NCBI RefSeq assembly: GCF_015999545.1
Contig: NZ_CP065546.1
Location: 3,194,001 to 3,258,000 of the forward strand
Length of the DNA: 64,000 nucleotides
Source: Lysinibacillus sp. JNUCC-52
GTDB lineage: Bacteria > Bacillota > Bacilli > Bacillales_A > Planococcaceae
Reading direction: 5' to 3'
Below the pieces are notes generated by a model. The model saw only the letters and a program-made list of their open reading frames with translations, ran no database searches and had not been told where the DNA came from. Positions 17,488 through 25,770 of the stretch are shown here, one piece after another. The position numbers were made by a program, and so were the translations under genes. Numbering within the stretch: position 1 is the first letter of the stretch; each line of letters opens with the position of its first letter.

Positions 17488-17967
17488 ATGAGAGCTGAAC
17501 CAATTCATCAAATTTCTCGAAAAGGGTTAACGGTATGGCGATTGTATGGTGTTTTACAAACACTACTATTGTTAGTCATATCTGCTTTGGTATGTTACGG
17601 AACTTATTATTTTGAATGGCCTTCATTTATTTATATCATCGCAATTGCTGTTGTTTTATTAAGCGTTTTTTTATTGGTGTATTTATTTCCTAAGATCCGT
17701 TGGGAGCGTTGGCGATATGAAGTCCGTGAACATGAAATTGAAGTGCAACATGGATTATTTGTAGTAAAACGCACACTCATACCAATGGTACGTGTACAAC
17801 ATGTTGATACTACACAGGGACCAATTTTAAAAAGATATAGCTTAGGTAATATTTCAATCTCTACAGCTGCCACAGTACATACCATTCCTGCGCTTGTCAT
17901 GAACGAAGCAGATGGACTTCGTGCGCGTATTTCGGAATTAGCAAGGGTGGCAGAAGATGATGTCTAA
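17488..17967 (+). CDS. ydbS: PH (DUF304) domain membrane protein YdbS
   Basis: A 159-residue membrane protein: two membrane helices (about residues 20-40 and 47-70), then a bacterial pleckstrin-homology (DUF304) domain beginning WRYEVREHEIEVQHGLFVVKRTLIPMVRVQHVDTTQGPILKRYSLGNISI. Known family members protect Bacillus against some antimicrobial compounds, but the biochemical role is unclear. It overlaps ydbT by 11 bases, so the two form a translationally coupled pair. AGAGGGGGAAC precedes the ATG. Confidence 0.9.
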   Translation: MRAEPIHQISRKGLTVWRLYGVLQTLLLLVISALVCYGTYYFEWPSFIYIIAIAVVLLSVFLLVYLFPKIRWERWRYEVREHEIEVQHGLFVVKRTLIPMVRVQHVDTTQGPILKRYSLGNISISTAATVHTIPALVMNEADGLRARISELARVAEDDV

Positions 17968-19435
17968 TGAAATTTATCGTTTGCACCCTGTATCGGCTAT
18001 TATTTCTAGTGTCAAAGCACTAAAAAGTATGATACTTCCTGTTGCTATTATTATTATTAGTAACGGTTTTAACTTTTCATTTAATTTCCGCAGCGAATAT
18101 TTTTTTGAAACAGTGTTATTGTTTGGTGTGTGGGGAGTAGCGGCTGTGCTTGCGCTAGTTGGTGGTATCGTTAAATGGCGTACCTTTGTTTATTGGTTTG
18201 AGGATGGCGAATTACGGGTGAAGTATGGGTTATTCGTAAAAAAGAAGCGATATATTCCTTTTGAACGTATTCAAAGCTTAAATTATCATGAAGGTATTTT
18301 TCACCGTATCTTCGGTTTAGTAAAGGTGCAAGTAGAGACTGCAGGGAATAAGGGCGGTAAGCCAGAGGCAGAATTAACAGCTATTCGAAAAAATGCGGCA
18401 GATGTAATAGAGCAAGAAATGCGTCGAGCAAAAACGCAAGTAGCTAAACATCTAGACGAAGAACAATCACCTGAGCAGCAAGTCGGTGAAATAACGACTC
18501 CTGCAATTTATCATATGTCAATGCGGGATTTACTTGTGTTAGCAACGACTTCTGGTGGGATAGGCGTAGTGTTGTCTGGTCTTGCAGCAATAGTCTCGCA
18601 GTTTTCAGATATTATTCCCTATGATGAAGTCTTCCATGAACTGGCGGATTTTGCGAAGGTGGGGGCATTTTTAGTTGCCGTAATGGTTATGTTCGTCCTT
18701 ATTGTTGCTTGGTTAGTATCGGTAGTCATCACACTTGTAAATTATTATGATTATACAGTTCGCATTGAAGATGAAAAGCTAATGATTACTAAGGGGTTAC
18801 TGGAAAAGAAAAGAATTACACTACCGTTAAATCGAATACAGGCAATCCGAATTGTTGAAAATCCTTTAAGACAAGTATTTGGCTTTGCAACTGTTGTTGT
18901 AGAAAGTGCTGGTGGCAACGGTGAAAATGGTAGAGATAAGAAAATTGCATTGTTTCCACTAATTAAAAAGCAAGATTGTTTGCAAACATTAGTGCAACTT
19001 TTCCCTGAAATGAATTGGCAACCTGAATTTACAAGGGCTCCGAAACGAGCACGTCCATTTTTTTATCGCATCGACTTTTTCTGGCTTGTACCGATTATAG
19101 GTGCTTGTAGTTATTACTTCTATCCTTATGGGTTGTTGTCATTATTGTTAATTCCACTATCCATATTACTTGGCGTTTGGCAACATAGAACAGCAGGTTA
19201 TATGATCGATGGAAAGCAACTTGCAATGCAATATCGTATATTCAGCCGTATTACATTGTTTATGGAGAAAAAACGGATACAATCTATGGAAAGTAGTCAA
19301 ACGTATTTCCAAAAACGCAAGCAAGTAATGTCTATAAAAGCTACGGTAATGTCAGGGATGTCTGGTATGACGGGTAATGTACCAAGCATAGAGCAACGAG
19401 ATGCCGAAACCATATTATCTTGGTATGAACATTAA
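17957..19435 (+). CDS. ydbT: PH (DUF304) domain membrane protein YdbT
   Basis: A 492-residue partner of YdbS. It has several membrane helix pairs alternating with DUF304 domains: the first opens at FVYWFEDGELRVKYGLFVKKKRYIPFERIQSLNYHEGIFHRIFGLVKVQVETAG, the second at DYTVRIEDEKLMITKGLLEKKRITLPLNRIQAIRIVENPLRQ, and a third, weaker one at AGYMIDGKQLAMQYRIFSRITLFMEKKRIQSMESSQ. The multi-domain layout is the same as B. subtilis YdbT. Two adjacent ATG codons (17957 and 17960) could serve as the start. A terminator closes the operon. Confidence 0.92.
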   Translation: MMSNEIYRLHPVSAIISSVKALKSMILPVAIIIISNGFNFSFNFRSEYFFETVLLFGVWGVAAVLALVGGIVKWRTFVYWFEDGELRVKYGLFVKKKRYIPFERIQSLNYHEGIFHRIFGLVKVQVETAGNKGGKPEAELTAIRKNAADVIEQEMRRAKTQVAKHLDEEQSPEQQVGEITTPAIYHMSMRDLLVLATTSGGIGVVLSGLAAIVSQFSDIIPYDEVFHELADFAKVGAFLVAVMVMFVLIVAWLVSVVITLVNYYDYTVRIEDEKLMITKGLLEKKRITLPLNRIQAIRIVENPLRQVFGFATVVVESAGGNGENGRDKKIALFPLIKKQDCLQTLVQLFPEMNWQPEFTRAPKRARPFFYRIDFFWLVPIIGACSYYFYPYGLLSLLLIPLSILLGVWQHRTAGYMIDGKQLAMQYRIFSRITLFMEKKRIQSMESSQTYFQKRKQVMSIKATVMSGMSGMTGNVPSIEQRDAETILSWYEH

Positions 19436-19446
19436 TAGAGAAATAA

Positions 19447-19488
19447 GCTAATCTTTACATGGAAATGTGGAGATTGGCTTTTTTTATA
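19447..19488 (+). terminator. Terminator after ydbT
   Basis: GCTAATCT...AGATTGGC arms with an internal ACAT/ATGT pair are followed by seven T residues. Confidence 0.85.
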
Positions 19489-19547
19489 TACGAAAATAGG
19501 GAAAACGCGTTTATAATAGAATAAATCGGCGAAAAGGGGTGGGATTA

Positions 19548-20123
19548 ATGTTTAGATACAACATAAATGAACACACATATTTAAAAATGTTAGATTTAAG
19601 CGATGTAGATGAATTATTTGCATTAACGGATCGTTCGCGAGACACTTTACGTGAGTGGTTACCCTTTGTAGACAATGTGAGATCAGTGAAAGATACGGAG
19701 CATTTTGTACGAAATGCGATGCAACAATATGTTGATAATAACGGGATACAGGCTGGGATTTACTATGATGGTAAGTTAGCAGGCGTTATTGGTTATCACC
19801 AAGTAAATTGGCAACATAAATGGACGAGCATTGGCTATTGGCTTGGTAATGATTTTGTTGGCAAGGGGCTTGTGACGAATTCTATGAAGGCGTTCATCGA
19901 TTTTGCTTTTGACTATTTAAAGTTACATCGTATTGAAGTACGAGTTGCAGTAGGAAATATTCGTAGCCGTACAATTCCAAAAGTATTAGGTTTTAATGAA
20001 GAAGGACGGTTACGGGATGCTGAATGGTTATACGATCATTATGTAGATCAAGTCGTATATGGGTTAACCGCAACAGAATGGAAAAAAATAAAAATGGCTA
20101 AAGAGGATACAGTTGTACTATAA
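19548..20123 (+). CDS. GNAT acetyltransferase, RimJ/RimL (ribosomal-protein-serine) type
   Basis: A 191-residue acetyltransferase of the RimJ/RimL subgroup. It has LRLLDLSDVDELFAL-like opening residues, LREWLPFVD, GVIGYHQVNWQHKWTSIGYWLGNDFVGKGLVTNSMKAFIDFAFDYLKLHRIEVRVAVGNIRSRTIPKVLGFNEEGRLRDAEWL. The Q/RxxGxG/A acetyl-CoA loop is represented by GNDFVGKGL. B. subtilis YdaF is the nearest relative I can think of. Substrates of this group include ribosomal protein N-termini and small molecules. ATG 19548 is chosen over the in-frame GTG 19539, which lies within the GGGGTGGG ribosome binding site. Confidence 0.87.
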   Translation: MFRYNINEHTYLKMLDLSDVDELFALTDRSRDTLREWLPFVDNVRSVKDTEHFVRNAMQQYVDNNGIQAGIYYDGKLAGVIGYHQVNWQHKWTSIGYWLGNDFVGKGLVTNSMKAFIDFAFDYLKLHRIEVRVAVGNIRSRTIPKVLGFNEEGRLRDAEWLYDHYVDQVVYGLTATEWKKIKMAKEDTVVL

Positions 20124-20163
20124 TTTCAACGATACCATAACAGTGAGGTAACGTTTGTGAGCT

Positions 20164-20224
20164 AAAAAAGAGGACTAGCCCAAAGTGATGAAGATATCAC
20201 AGTTTGGGTTAGCTCCTCTTTTTA
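20164..20224. terminator. Bidirectional terminator between convergent genes
   Basis: The outer arms AAAAAGAGGA and TCCTCTTTTT with inner AGCCCAAA/TTTGGGTT and TGAT/ATCA pairs make a long hairpin serving both the acetyltransferase and the rhomboid gene. Confidence 0.93.
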
Positions 20225-20228
20225 TAAG

Positions 20229-20849
20229 CTATTTGCCAGCCATTTTTTGCTTGCGCCAGCTTAAAATTCTTGTGGGATGTAAGTAAATAAGACCGAGAAT
20301 GAAACCTGTCACTAAACCACCTATATGGGCATAAACATTTACATTGGACTGTAAGAAAGTCATGATGACACTGATGACGATAATCGGCAATATAAGCTTA
20401 CGAAGCATTGGCATCGTGCGACGAGTATAGTAAACAAGAGCACCGAATGCTCCAAAAATCCCGAAAATTGCACCACTTGCGCCAAGGCTTGCATAGCTTC
20501 CATCATTAAGCATAAAGGTTGCCATGTTACCTACGATGCCAGATAATAAGTAAATCGTAATGAAACGTGCTTTACCAGCAATTTTTTCGAGTTCTGGTCC
20601 AAATAAAAACAGAGAAAACATATTAAATAGCACATGCATAAAGTTTGCATGCAAAAACATGGCTGAGAATACTCGCCACCATTCACCGCTTTGTATGAGG
20701 AAATTGACTTGAATCCCATAGTTCCACAGCAGCTCCCCTATAATGGGAATAAGGGTTAATACATAAAGAATTAGATTCACAGCTATTAATGTTGAAACAA
20801 CAGGGTAATAACTTGTATATTGCTTAAAATTTTCTGTTCTACTAAACAT
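20229..20849 (-). CDS. Rhomboid-family intramembrane serine protease
   Basis: A 206-residue polytopic protein with the rhomboid core. The catalytic serine lies in GASGAIFGIFGAFGALVYY (about residue 125) and the catalytic histidine in YAHIGGLVTGFILG (about residue 175). The loop-1 WR-type motif appears as WWRVFSAMFLHANFMHVLFNMFSLFLFGPELE. Family members cleave transmembrane segments of substrates within the bilayer. It corresponds by position to B. subtilis YdcA, between ydbT and acpS, but is divergently oriented from acpS. Confidence 0.92.
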   Translation of the reverse strand: MFSRTENFKQYTSYYPVVSTLIAVNLILYVLTLIPIIGELLWNYGIQVNFLIQSGEWWRVFSAMFLHANFMHVLFNMFSLFLFGPELEKIAGKARFITIYLLSGIVGNMATFMLNDGSYASLGASGAIFGIFGAFGALVYYTRRTMPMLRKLILPIIVISVIMTFLQSNVNVYAHIGGLVTGFILGLIYLHPTRILSWRKQKMAGK

Positions 20850-20913
20850 AGCTCCACCTCAATTTACAATTATTATACATGGCTTTTTGGAAATAAGAAA
20901 AGGAGAAGTTCAT

Positions 20914-21267
20914 ATGATTAAAGGAATAGGTCTCGACATTGTAGAAACCGAGCGTATTGTGAAGGCAATGACACGGACGGATAAATTTAAAGACCGAATA
21001 TTATCAGAGAAAGAAAGAGCACTATTTGCTTTGCATACGGAATCTCGCAAAGTAGAATTTTTAGCAGGACGATTTGCGGCAAAAGAGGCTTTTTCAAAAG
21101 CGCTAGGCACAGGTATCGGTAAAGATTGTGCATTGCAAGATATTGAAATATTAAGAGGGGAAGCTGGTAACCCTGTTTTATATTTTAAAGGAGAGCCTGT
21201 GAATGGCTTTGTCAGCATCACGCATTCTAAGCAATATGCAGCCGCGCAAGTAATATTACTGTTGTAA
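20914..21267 (+). CDS. acpS: Holo-[acyl-carrier-protein] synthase
   Basis: Transfers 4'-phosphopantetheine from CoA to the serine of fatty-acid acyl carrier protein. The protein has 117 residues from ATG 20914, which has AGGAGAAGTTCAT upstream; the in-frame extension to 20887 lacks a site. The motifs are typical: GIGLDIVETERI at the start (Asp/Glu metal ligands), RFAAKEAFSKALGTGI (RxxAKEA), and VSITHSKQYAAAQVIL at the end. A second, Sfp-type transferase for secondary metabolism occurs at 59.2 kb, so the two enzymes divide primary and secondary carrier proteins. Confidence 0.96.
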   Translation: MIKGIGLDIVETERIVKAMTRTDKFKDRILSEKERALFALHTESRKVEFLAGRFAAKEAFSKALGTGIGKDCALQDIEILRGEAGNPVLYFKGEPVNGFVSITHSKQYAAAQVILLL

Positions 21268-21358
21268 TAAAATATATTGCCTTTTCATCAAATGACATAA
21301 CTGACACATACGGTTCATATATTGTCGTAGTGGATTTGAAAGAAGAAAGGGTGAAAGC

Positions 21359-22450
21359 GTGGGCAACCGTTTAGTTACTTGGCTCGTCTTAATTTGTGCG
21401 ATATTACTTCTGTCGGCGTGTGGTACAGCCTCACAGGAAAAAGTGTTAAAGAAAGTTAATGGTAAATGGTCAGAGACGAATGGTTATGAGTTAGATGCTA
21501 AGATGGAGATTAAATCAGGTGGAGAACCTAGAACGTATGATGTTACAGTATGGCATACTAAGCCTGATTTCTATCGAGTGGAAGTAGTTGAAAGTGGAAA
21601 AGATGTTTCACAAATGATTGTGCGTAATGCTGATGGCGTTTTTGTAGTTACACCAACATTAAACAAAATGTATAAGTTCCAAAGTGATTGGCCAAAGAAA
21701 AATAGTCAGGCATATTTAATCGGAGCACTAGCAGAAGATTTAGCTGAAGATAAAAATTTAGTCATGAAAGAAGAGGACAAAGCATATATATTTGAAGCGG
21801 CTACTAGAAATAGCTATAAAAATAGTATGCCTCACCAAGTCATTACAGTGGATAAGAAAACTATGCTTCCTACGTCTGTAGTTATTATGAATGATGTTAA
21901 GGAAGAGCAAATCCGTATTACATTTAATAATATTAAATTAGGTGTACAACATGCTGCTAAAGAGTATGCTGTTGAGCAATTTACAGAATCAGATGATTCA
22001 AAAGGCGAACAAGCTGCACCTACAAATAAAGATGAAAAAGATGCAACAGATGATAAAGGTGCTAAAGGTGAAGATGGCGAAAAAGAGGCTGTTGGTGCAG
22101 AGGTAGAGTATGAGGAGTTCCAAACGCATTATCCAGTTGTCAATTTTGAGAACACTAAAATGACGGATGAAAAGGCTATTCGTGAGGGTGGCATGGATCG
22201 TGTTATTTTAACATTCGAAGGTGATAAAGCGTTCACAGTTATGCAACAACCAGTTATGAAGGAGACGTCTATGTTACCAGTTACGTCGCCTGGCGATCCT
22301 GTAGACTTAGGGTTTACAATCGGTGCTATTACCGATACGTCTATTAGCTGGGAAAAAGATGGAGTTGCATTCTTTGTAGCTTCTAGTAAATTAACTAGAG
22401 AAGAAATGATGGAAGTTGCCGCTTCCATGACGATAAGTAGTATGAAATAA
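21359..22450 (+). CDS. ydcC: LolA-like outer-membrane-lipoprotein-carrier homologue, lipoprotein (YdcC)
   Basis: A 363-residue lipoprotein with signal and lipobox LLLSACG (Cys about residue 21), then a LolA/LolB-like beta-rich domain (SETNGYELDAKMEIKSGGEPRTYDVTVWHTKPDFYRVEV, TPTLNKMYKFQSDWP, VITVDKKTMLPTSV). A highly charged acidic/lysine linker spans about residues 216-245 (SDDSKGEQAAPTNKDEKDATDDKG...), and a C-terminal domain follows (DRVILTFEGDKAFTVMQQP). The position between acpS and alr matches B. subtilis ydcC, a sigma-E-linked sporulation gene; GerS-like proteins in clostridia share the fold. The start is GTG 21359 with AAAGGGTG upstream. Confidence 0.87.
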   Translation: MGNRLVTWLVLICAILLLSACGTASQEKVLKKVNGKWSETNGYELDAKMEIKSGGEPRTYDVTVWHTKPDFYRVEVVESGKDVSQMIVRNADGVFVVTPTLNKMYKFQSDWPKKNSQAYLIGALAEDLAEDKNLVMKEEDKAYIFEAATRNSYKNSMPHQVITVDKKTMLPTSVVIMNDVKEEQIRITFNNIKLGVQHAAKEYAVEQFTESDDSKGEQAAPTNKDEKDATDDKGAKGEDGEKEAVGAEVEYEEFQTHYPVVNFENTKMTDEKAIREGGMDRVILTFEGDKAFTVMQQPVMKETSMLPVTSPGDPVDLGFTIGAITDTSISWEKDGVAFFVASSKLTREEMMEVAASMTISSMK

Positions 22451-22454
22451 TATT

Positions 22455-22491
22455 TAAGCTACAGCTTTCTTTAGCGGAAAGCTGTAGCTTA
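22455..22491 (+). terminator. Terminator-like hairpin after the LolA-like gene
   Basis: The arms AAGCTACAGCTTTC and GAAAGCTGTAGCTT form a near-perfect stem. The downstream T content is modest (ATTAG). Confidence 0.7.
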
Positions 22492-22599
22492 TTAGAAAAA
22501 TGCACGTTTAATCACTACACTATTCTATCGATTAATACTATCTATAGAATAGTGTTATGTAATTTATAAAAAACGTACTGTTTTTTATAGGGAAAAAAA

Positions 22600-22815
22600 G
22601 GGAGATGGCAGCGCGTCGTCGAATTTAAGTAATTAGCTGTAAATTTTTAAGTAAGTGGAGCTAAGTATAATTCGAATTGTGGACGAGTATTACGCCTGAA
22701 ATTTAACTTACATTTGCAGAAGTTCTCTACTTCGATAAGTGGAGGCTGAATGCACTGCATCAGTAGGAAGTTTTTCAATCCTTGCTGAATCAAGTTGAAG
22801 AACCCCGAAAGAAGT
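22600..22815. repeat. Degenerate intergenic repeat, copy 1 (before alr)
   Basis: This part of the 472-base gap before alr contains GCAGAAGT..., then AGTGGA.G.TGAAT, ACTGCATCAGTAGG and TGCTGAATCAAGTTGAAGAACC. The same succession, diverged, occurs at 41890-42010 before rex (GCAGAAGT, AGTGGAAGATGAAT, GAACTCAGTGTGGG, TCTGAATCAAGTTAACAGCC). No reading frame is present. It resembles the non-coding right ends of IS200/IS605-type elements, but that identification is tentative. Confidence 0.5.
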
Positions 22816-22922
22816 CATTAATATTGTAATCTGGATGTAATGAAGCCAAGGCATAATTGAATTGTTATATGGTAGTTTTTTCAATACATAACGGTTTAAT
22901 AAATAAAAAAGAGGGTATTCTA

Positions 22923-24044
22923 ATGGAGACACAGCAGCAATTTAGACCAACGAAAGCAATTGTAGACTTAAAAGCAATTCAGCAAAATATAAAAAAATTA
23001 AAAGAACTACTTCAACCAAATGTACAAATAATCGCAGTCGTAAAAGCCAATGCATACGGACATGGGGATATAGCAGTAGCTCAAGCTGCTTTGGAAGCTG
23101 GCGCAACGATGCTTGCAGTGGCTACACCAGACGAAGCATTACATATTCGAGCACATTTCGAAGAACCAGACATACTAATATTAGGAGCCTCGCCAGTAGC
23201 GTTTGCACCCTATGCAGCGCAACAGCGTATTACACAGACTGTATTTTCTAGTGAATGGATACAGCAAGCTTCAACGCTGCTAGCTGGTGAGGCAAATCCT
23301 TTACAACTACATATAAAGGTTGATAGCGGGATGGGGCGAATTGGGGTTCGCACAGAGCAAGAATTGCTAGAGGTATACGATACAATCCAGTCGACATACA
23401 ATGTAGAATTGGATGGCATATTTACTCATTTTGCCACTGCCGATGAGGAAGAAACAGCTTATTTCGATAGTCAGGTACAATTATTTGAAAAGCTTATCTC
23501 TACATTACCTAAAAAACCTAGACTAGTACATGCATCGAATACAGCTGCGGCATTAGTGAAAGATCATCATTTACACTATGACGCTGTCCGTTATGGCATC
23601 TCTATGTATGGGTTAGCACCATCTTCTTACGTTGAAGGAATTTTACCATTCCAATTAAATCCTGCATTTTCACTTGAGAGTGAACTTGTGCATGTTAAGC
23701 AATTAAAAGCTGGTGATTCAGTAGGTTACGGAGCTTCGTTTATTGCCCAGACTGATATGTGGATTGGAACGATTCCAGTAGGCTATGCAGACGGTGTTAT
23801 TCGTAAGTTAGCTGGACAAGAGGTACTTATAGACGGACAAAGAATGTCGATAGTCGGACGAATTTGTATGGACCAATGTATGGTTGCTCTACCAAAAGCA
23901 TATGCTATAGGTAAGAAAGTAACGCTCATTGGTCGTCAAGGGCAGGAAGTTATTTCAATGGATGAATGGGCAGCGAAGCTCGAAACTATTAATTATGAAG
24001 TACCATGCATTATTACAGCCAGAGTTCCTCGAGTATACATTTAA
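22923..24044 (+). CDS. alr: Alanine racemase
   Basis: A PLP enzyme that makes D-alanine from L-alanine for Ddl (12.2 kb). The protein has 373 residues from ATG 22923, with AGAGGG upstream. The lysine that binds PLP is in VVKANAYGHG (about residue 41). The catalytic tyrosine is in the YGISMYGLAPS/VGYGASF region, with HIKVDSGMGRIGVR before it and GRICMDQCMV near the end. The upstream in-frame extension to 22857 lies in repeat DNA with no ribosome binding site. It is followed by the toxin-antitoxin pair, as in B. subtilis. Confidence 0.96.
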   Translation: METQQQFRPTKAIVDLKAIQQNIKKLKELLQPNVQIIAVVKANAYGHGDIAVAQAALEAGATMLAVATPDEALHIRAHFEEPDILILGASPVAFAPYAAQQRITQTVFSSEWIQQASTLLAGEANPLQLHIKVDSGMGRIGVRTEQELLEVYDTIQSTYNVELDGIFTHFATADEEETAYFDSQVQLFEKLISTLPKKPRLVHASNTAAALVKDHHLHYDAVRYGISMYGLAPSSYVEGILPFQLNPAFSLESELVHVKQLKAGDSVGYGASFIAQTDMWIGTIPVGYADGVIRKLAGQEVLIDGQRMSIVGRICMDQCMVALPKAYAIGKKVTLIGRQGQEVISMDEWAAKLETINYEVPCIITARVPRVYI

Positions 24045-24516
24045 CTTGTTTTACAAAAGTTACTTTTAGAAGTATTAGTTAAATGAGTAGGTTGCAGTGT
24101 GGCTGAATCATCTTAATAGTTCCAGTGCTGGTGGAATTTTAACGACAGTTTTCAAGCAATCCATAAAAAGCCTGGACAATTATGCAGTAAAGCGTAATTG
24201 ATAGTAGTTATAGCAGTCATCAAAAAAATAATTTCCTTTATACTTCGCAGTTATAGAATATTTGTCGAAATTACTAATTGTATGGGGAACTTAATCCTGT
24301 TCGGTTATAACGTAGGCATATAGAGGATTTAAGCAATAGGCACCGATGTCCTTTAGACATTTGGAAGCAGTATATACCATCGACAACCAACGAAATTTTA
24401 CAATTTGTTCTTCAAATTGTCAGATATTTTGTCATTTCATGTCTTTTCAACAATATCTTTCAATGGTAGAATGAGTAGTAATGAAAAAGTGTATGGTTCC
24501 GTTGGAGGTGCTTGCT
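24045..24516. other. Intergenic region between alr and the antitoxin gene
   Basis: 472 bases without a gene. A promoter for the toxin-antitoxin operon can be proposed near 24448-24476: TTTTCA, 17 bases, TAGAAT. Around 24085-24125 the string TTGCAGTGTGGCTGAATCATCTTAATAG faintly recalls the repeats before alr and rex, but too weakly to call. Confidence 0.35.
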
Positions 24517-24780
24517 GTGTACGAGAAAAAGTTAAGAGAAGCTACAATTGCTGTTCAAGATAGACTGTTTCTACAAACAAAGGAAGTAATTGAAGGTGAA
24601 TCTTTTGTGCGTTTTTTGTCGCGCAAAAATTTAATGCAGGAGCAACCAAATCAAATACGGGAAGCTATGATGAAAGGATATGTTGAAATGTCTCATATTA
24701 ATCTGATGATTGCAAGTGAATGCTTGCACGCGGAATATGAAGCACAACATACGGTGGAGCGTCTCGTTAGCGGGGGATGA
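24517..24780 (+). CDS. ndoAI: EndoAI-type antitoxin (cognate of the EndoA/MazF toxin)
   Basis: The last 45 residues ([36 protein letters not shown]) closely match the toxin-binding tail of B. subtilis NdoAI, and the gene ends four bases before the EndoA start. The first 45 residues do not show the usual ribbon-helix-helix opening (a short KISLP-type strand followed by two helices); instead they read [34 protein letters not shown] choose GTG 24517 because TTGGAGGTG lies seven bases upstream; ATG 24481 would add 12 residues without a clear site. The antitoxin would bind EndoA and repress its own operon, if the divergent N-terminus still binds DNA. Confidence 0.85.
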   Translation: MYEKKLREATIAVQDRLFLQTKEVIEGESFVRFLSRKNLMQEQPNQIREAMMKGYVEMSHINLMIASECLHAEYEAQHTVERLVSGG

Positions 24781-24784
24781 CACT

Positions 24785-25135
24785 TTGAATGTAAAACGTG
24801 GTGACGTTTTTTTTGCAGATTTATCGCCGGTAGTTGGGTCCGAACAGGGTGGCACTAGGCCGGTATTGATTATTCAAAATGATATTGGAAATCGATTTAG
24901 TCCAACTGTCATCATCGCAGCAATTACTGCACAGATTCAAAAGGCAAAGTTACCGACACATGTTGAAATAAATGCTGAGAAGTATGGATTTGAACGTGAC
25001 TCGGTCATTTTGCTTGAGCAAGTACGTACAATCGATAAGTCTAGATTGACTGATCGTATTACACAGCTCGATCATGCAGTGATGGAAAAAGTGGATGGAG
25101 CGTTGATGATTAGTTTAGGGCTAGTTAAATTTTGA
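24785..25135 (+). CDS. ndoA: EndoA/MazF-family endoribonuclease toxin
   Basis: A sequence-specific single-strand RNA endonuclease toxin. The 116-residue protein aligns along its entire length with B. subtilis Endo[40 protein letters not shown], then [42 protein letters not shown]. The start is TTG 24785, just after the antitoxin TGA, with GGGGGATGA as ribosome binding site overlapping the antitoxin end, so translation is probably coupled. An upstream in-frame ATG inside the antitoxin gene is rejected. A terminator closes the pair at 25155. Confidence 0.96.
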   Translation: MNVKRGDVFFADLSPVVGSEQGGTRPVLIIQNDIGNRFSPTVIIAAITAQIQKAKLPTHVEINAEKYGFERDSVILLEQVRTIDKSRLTDRITQLDHAVMEKVDGALMISLGLVKF

Positions 25136-25154
25136 TATACATATGTGTATAGAA

Positions 25155-25187
25155 ACATCAGGGATTTTACATCCTGGTGTTTTTTTA
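25155..25187 (+). terminator. Terminator after the toxin gene
   Basis: ACATCAGGGAT and ATCCTGGTGT arms are followed by seven or more T residues. It isolates the toxin-antitoxin operon from the sigma-B operon. Confidence 0.92.
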
Positions 25188-25347
25188 TTTATTTGCGTTA
25201 TCATAAAGTTAGTTTACTATTTAATAGTATTAATAGAATGAAAAAAATTGCAAGTCATATTGATTAATAAGTTTGTAGAAGATTGTTGAGGCTTTTCTAT
25301 TACCTCAAAAAAAAATTACAGTTATGATATTAAATATAATTATTTAT

Positions 25348-25373
25348 GTTTAACATCCGATAAATGTGGGAAT
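25348..25373 (+). promoter_or_regulatory. Sigma-B-type promoter of the rsbV-rsbW-sigB operon
   Basis: GTTTAA (25348-25353), exactly 14 bases, then GGGAAT (25368-25373), 53 bases before the rsbV start. This matches the sigma-B consensus GTTTaa-N12/14-GGGtAt with one deviation. It implies positive autoregulation of the operon. Confidence 0.85.
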
Positions 25374-25425
25374 AGAAAAAAAGTCGAATAAATATGGTGG
25401 AATAAATTTGGTGGAGGTGTGCTGT

Positions 25426-25770
25426 ATGGACATGGTGGTACATTTTAAAAAAGAGGGTACGAAATTATATGGGTTTGTTGAAGGTGAGATTGATACGTAT
25501 ACAGCCTCAGGTCTTCGTGAGGAGCTAGAGGCAGTTAAGGTTACAAAAGGGATGGAAATTAAATTAGATTTATCGAAAGTAAATTATATGGATAGTACAG
25601 GACTAGGGATTTTTGTAGCTTTCTACAAAAGAGCTTTGCGTGAAGAAGGTAAAGTGAAAATTGTTGGACTATCTAAACGATTACAAAGATTATTTGAAAT
25701 TACTGGCTTAAGTGAACTGATGGATATTGAAACTGATAAAAAGGTGGAATTAAGCAATGAAGGAATTTGA
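25426..25770 (+). CDS. rsbV: Anti-sigma-B factor antagonist RsbV (STAS domain)
   Basis: Unphosphorylated RsbV binds RsbW and frees sigma-B; RsbW inactivates it by phosphorylation. A single STAS domain fills its 114 residues. The phosphorylated serine is Ser57 in NYMDSTGLGIF. I start at ATG 25426, which has GTGGAGGTG seven bases upstream; the 20-residue extension to 25366 would begin at the sigma-B promoter -10 itself. It overlaps rsbW by 14 bases. The gene directly follows a promoter and the EndoA operon, with no rsbR, rsbS, rsbT or rsbU in between. Confidence 0.95.
   Translation: MDMVVHFKKEGTKLYGFVEGEIDTYTASGLREELEAVKVTKGMEIKLDLSKVNYMDSTGLGIFVAFYKRALREEGKVKIVGLSKRLQRLFEITGLSELMDIETDKKVELSNEGI

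Noticed and set aside
17111..17563. Frames overlapping the RGG tail of cshA on both strands
   Set aside because: They are out-of-frame readings of the Gly/Arg repeat codons, with low-complexity products.
22708..22932. A minus-strand frame across the alr upstream repeat
   Set aside because: It overlaps the alr start antisense, has no ribosome binding site and lies in repeat DNA.
24085..24125. A third copy of the alr/rex repeat
   Set aside because: Only short strings (CAGTGTGGCTGAATCA) match, too weak to call.
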